A program made the position numbers and the translations under genes. The notes below the pieces were generated by a model. The model was not told the DNA's origin and ran no database searches. It saw nothing but the letters and a program-made list of their open reading frames with translations. Source: Anaerolineales bacterium (GTDB taxonomy: Bacteria > Chloroflexota > Anaerolineae > Anaerolineales > UBA4823). Taken from it: a stretch of 6,525 nucleotides of DNA. Positions 6,080-6,525 of this stretch are shown one piece after another; positions within the stretch are counted from its first letter, which is position 1, and each line of letters starts with the position of its first letter. The DNA is taken from positions 1-6,525 of the forward strand of contig JAQUAE010000109.1 of NCBI GenBank assembly GCA_028687395.1. The letters run 5' to 3'.

Positions 6080-6525
6080 ATGACCAGTGAGACCATGACC
6101 CCCTCCGCGCTGGCCGAGGAGGCGCAGGCGGCGTACCAGAGGGGCGATTACCAGGCAGCCGCGCAGGCTTACGCGGCCGCGGCTCAAGGCTACACCTCGG
6201 CCGGGGATGCCCTGACTGCCGCCGAGATGCGCAACAACAGCAGCGTGGCGGCCTTGCGCGCTGGCGATAGCCAGGCGTCGCTCGAGGCAGTCGAGGGCAC
6301 GCCGGCTGTCTTTGCCGCTGCGGGCGACCTGCGCCGCCAGGGGATGGCGCTTGGCAACCTCGGCGCCGCCCTGGAAGCCCTGGGCAGGGTGGAAGAGGCC
6401 ATTACCGTTTACGAGGAATCCAGCCTTCTATTGAAACAAGCTGGCGAGGGGAATTTTCGCGCCCACGTTATGCAGTCCCTGTCGGCCCTGCAGTTGAAGA
6501 CTGGCCGGCAATTGGAAGCGGTAGC
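6080..6525 (+). CDS. TPR-repeat protein (partial, 3' end beyond window)
   Basis: The visible 148 codons encode a soluble Ala-rich helical-repeat protein without a signal peptide. The repeats read as tetratricopeptide repeats: about 10-43 (ALAEEAQAAYQRGDYQAAA), a weaker one about 46-83, a canonical one about 86-123 (ALGNLGAALEALGRVEEAI with Tyr111), and the start of a fourth from 126. TPR arrays serve as scaffolds that bind partner proteins. Given its place after the ATPase and HTH genes, it may be an adaptor for the same apparatus or regulator. The ATG at 6080 has GGGAG at 6067-6071, 8 nt upstream, and sits 15 nt after the previous stop. The C-terminal part, including any extra domain, is not visible. 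Confidence 0.85.
   Translation, partial: MTSETMTPSALAEEAQAAYQRGDYQAAAQAYAAAAQGYTSAGDALTAAEMRNNSSVAALRAGDSQASLEAVEGTPAVFAAAGDLRRQGMALGNLGAALEALGRVEEAITVYEESSLLLKQAGEGNFRAHVMQSLSALQLKTGRQLEAV

Noticed and set aside
1..6525. CRISPR array, insertion sequence, tRNA or rRNA
   Set aside because: No regularly spaced long repeats, terminal inverted repeats, transposase motifs or RNA-gene signatures were seen on either strand.

Overview
The window looks like a piece of a GC-rich bacterial chromosome, most likely from the phylum Chloroflexota (Anaerolineae-like). That placement is an inference from the style of the proteins: soluble GAF and histidine-kinase proteins with an SHEL(L/R)TPL H-box, a CpaF/TadA-type ATPase, and XRE-like and TPR proteins in one co-directional run. 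No taxonomic marker gene is present. There are no rRNAs, tRNAs, insertion sequences or CRISPR arrays.

Layout. Bases 1-236 hold the 5' part of a leftward gene for a response-regulator receiver domain, cut by the window edge. Bases 237-557 are a divergent intergenic region with two sets of short direct repeats, a possible rightward promoter and a possible 11-codon leader ORF. From 558 to the right edge, seven genes run on the + strand with overlaps or gaps of at most 59 bp, consistent with one operon. They are: a soluble histidine kinase with an N-terminal zinc ribbon and a GspE/MshEN-like domain (558-1739); a soluble GAF-domain histidine kinase (1736-2989, ATGA overlap); an OmpR/PhoB-family response regulator (2989-3675, TGATG overlap); a 96-residue protein of unknown function (3687-3977); a CpaF/TadA/VirB11-like secretion or pilus ATPase (3996-5330); a protein with two duplicated XRE-like helix-turn-helix units (5390-6064); and a TPR protein that continues past the window (6080 onward).

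How they may work together (inference). Two cytosolic kinases with different sensory modules are translationally coupled to one DNA-binding response regulator. This signalling unit is transcribed together with a motor ATPase of the Tad/Flp-pilus or type IV secretion superfamily. The first kinase carries a domain normally found at the N-terminus of type II secretion and type IV pilus ATPases, where some versions bind cyclic di-GMP. That suggests the kinase either reads cyclic di-GMP or docks on the secretion machinery. The ATPase's usual membrane partners (TadB/TadC-type) do not follow it here; a regulator and a TPR protein do.
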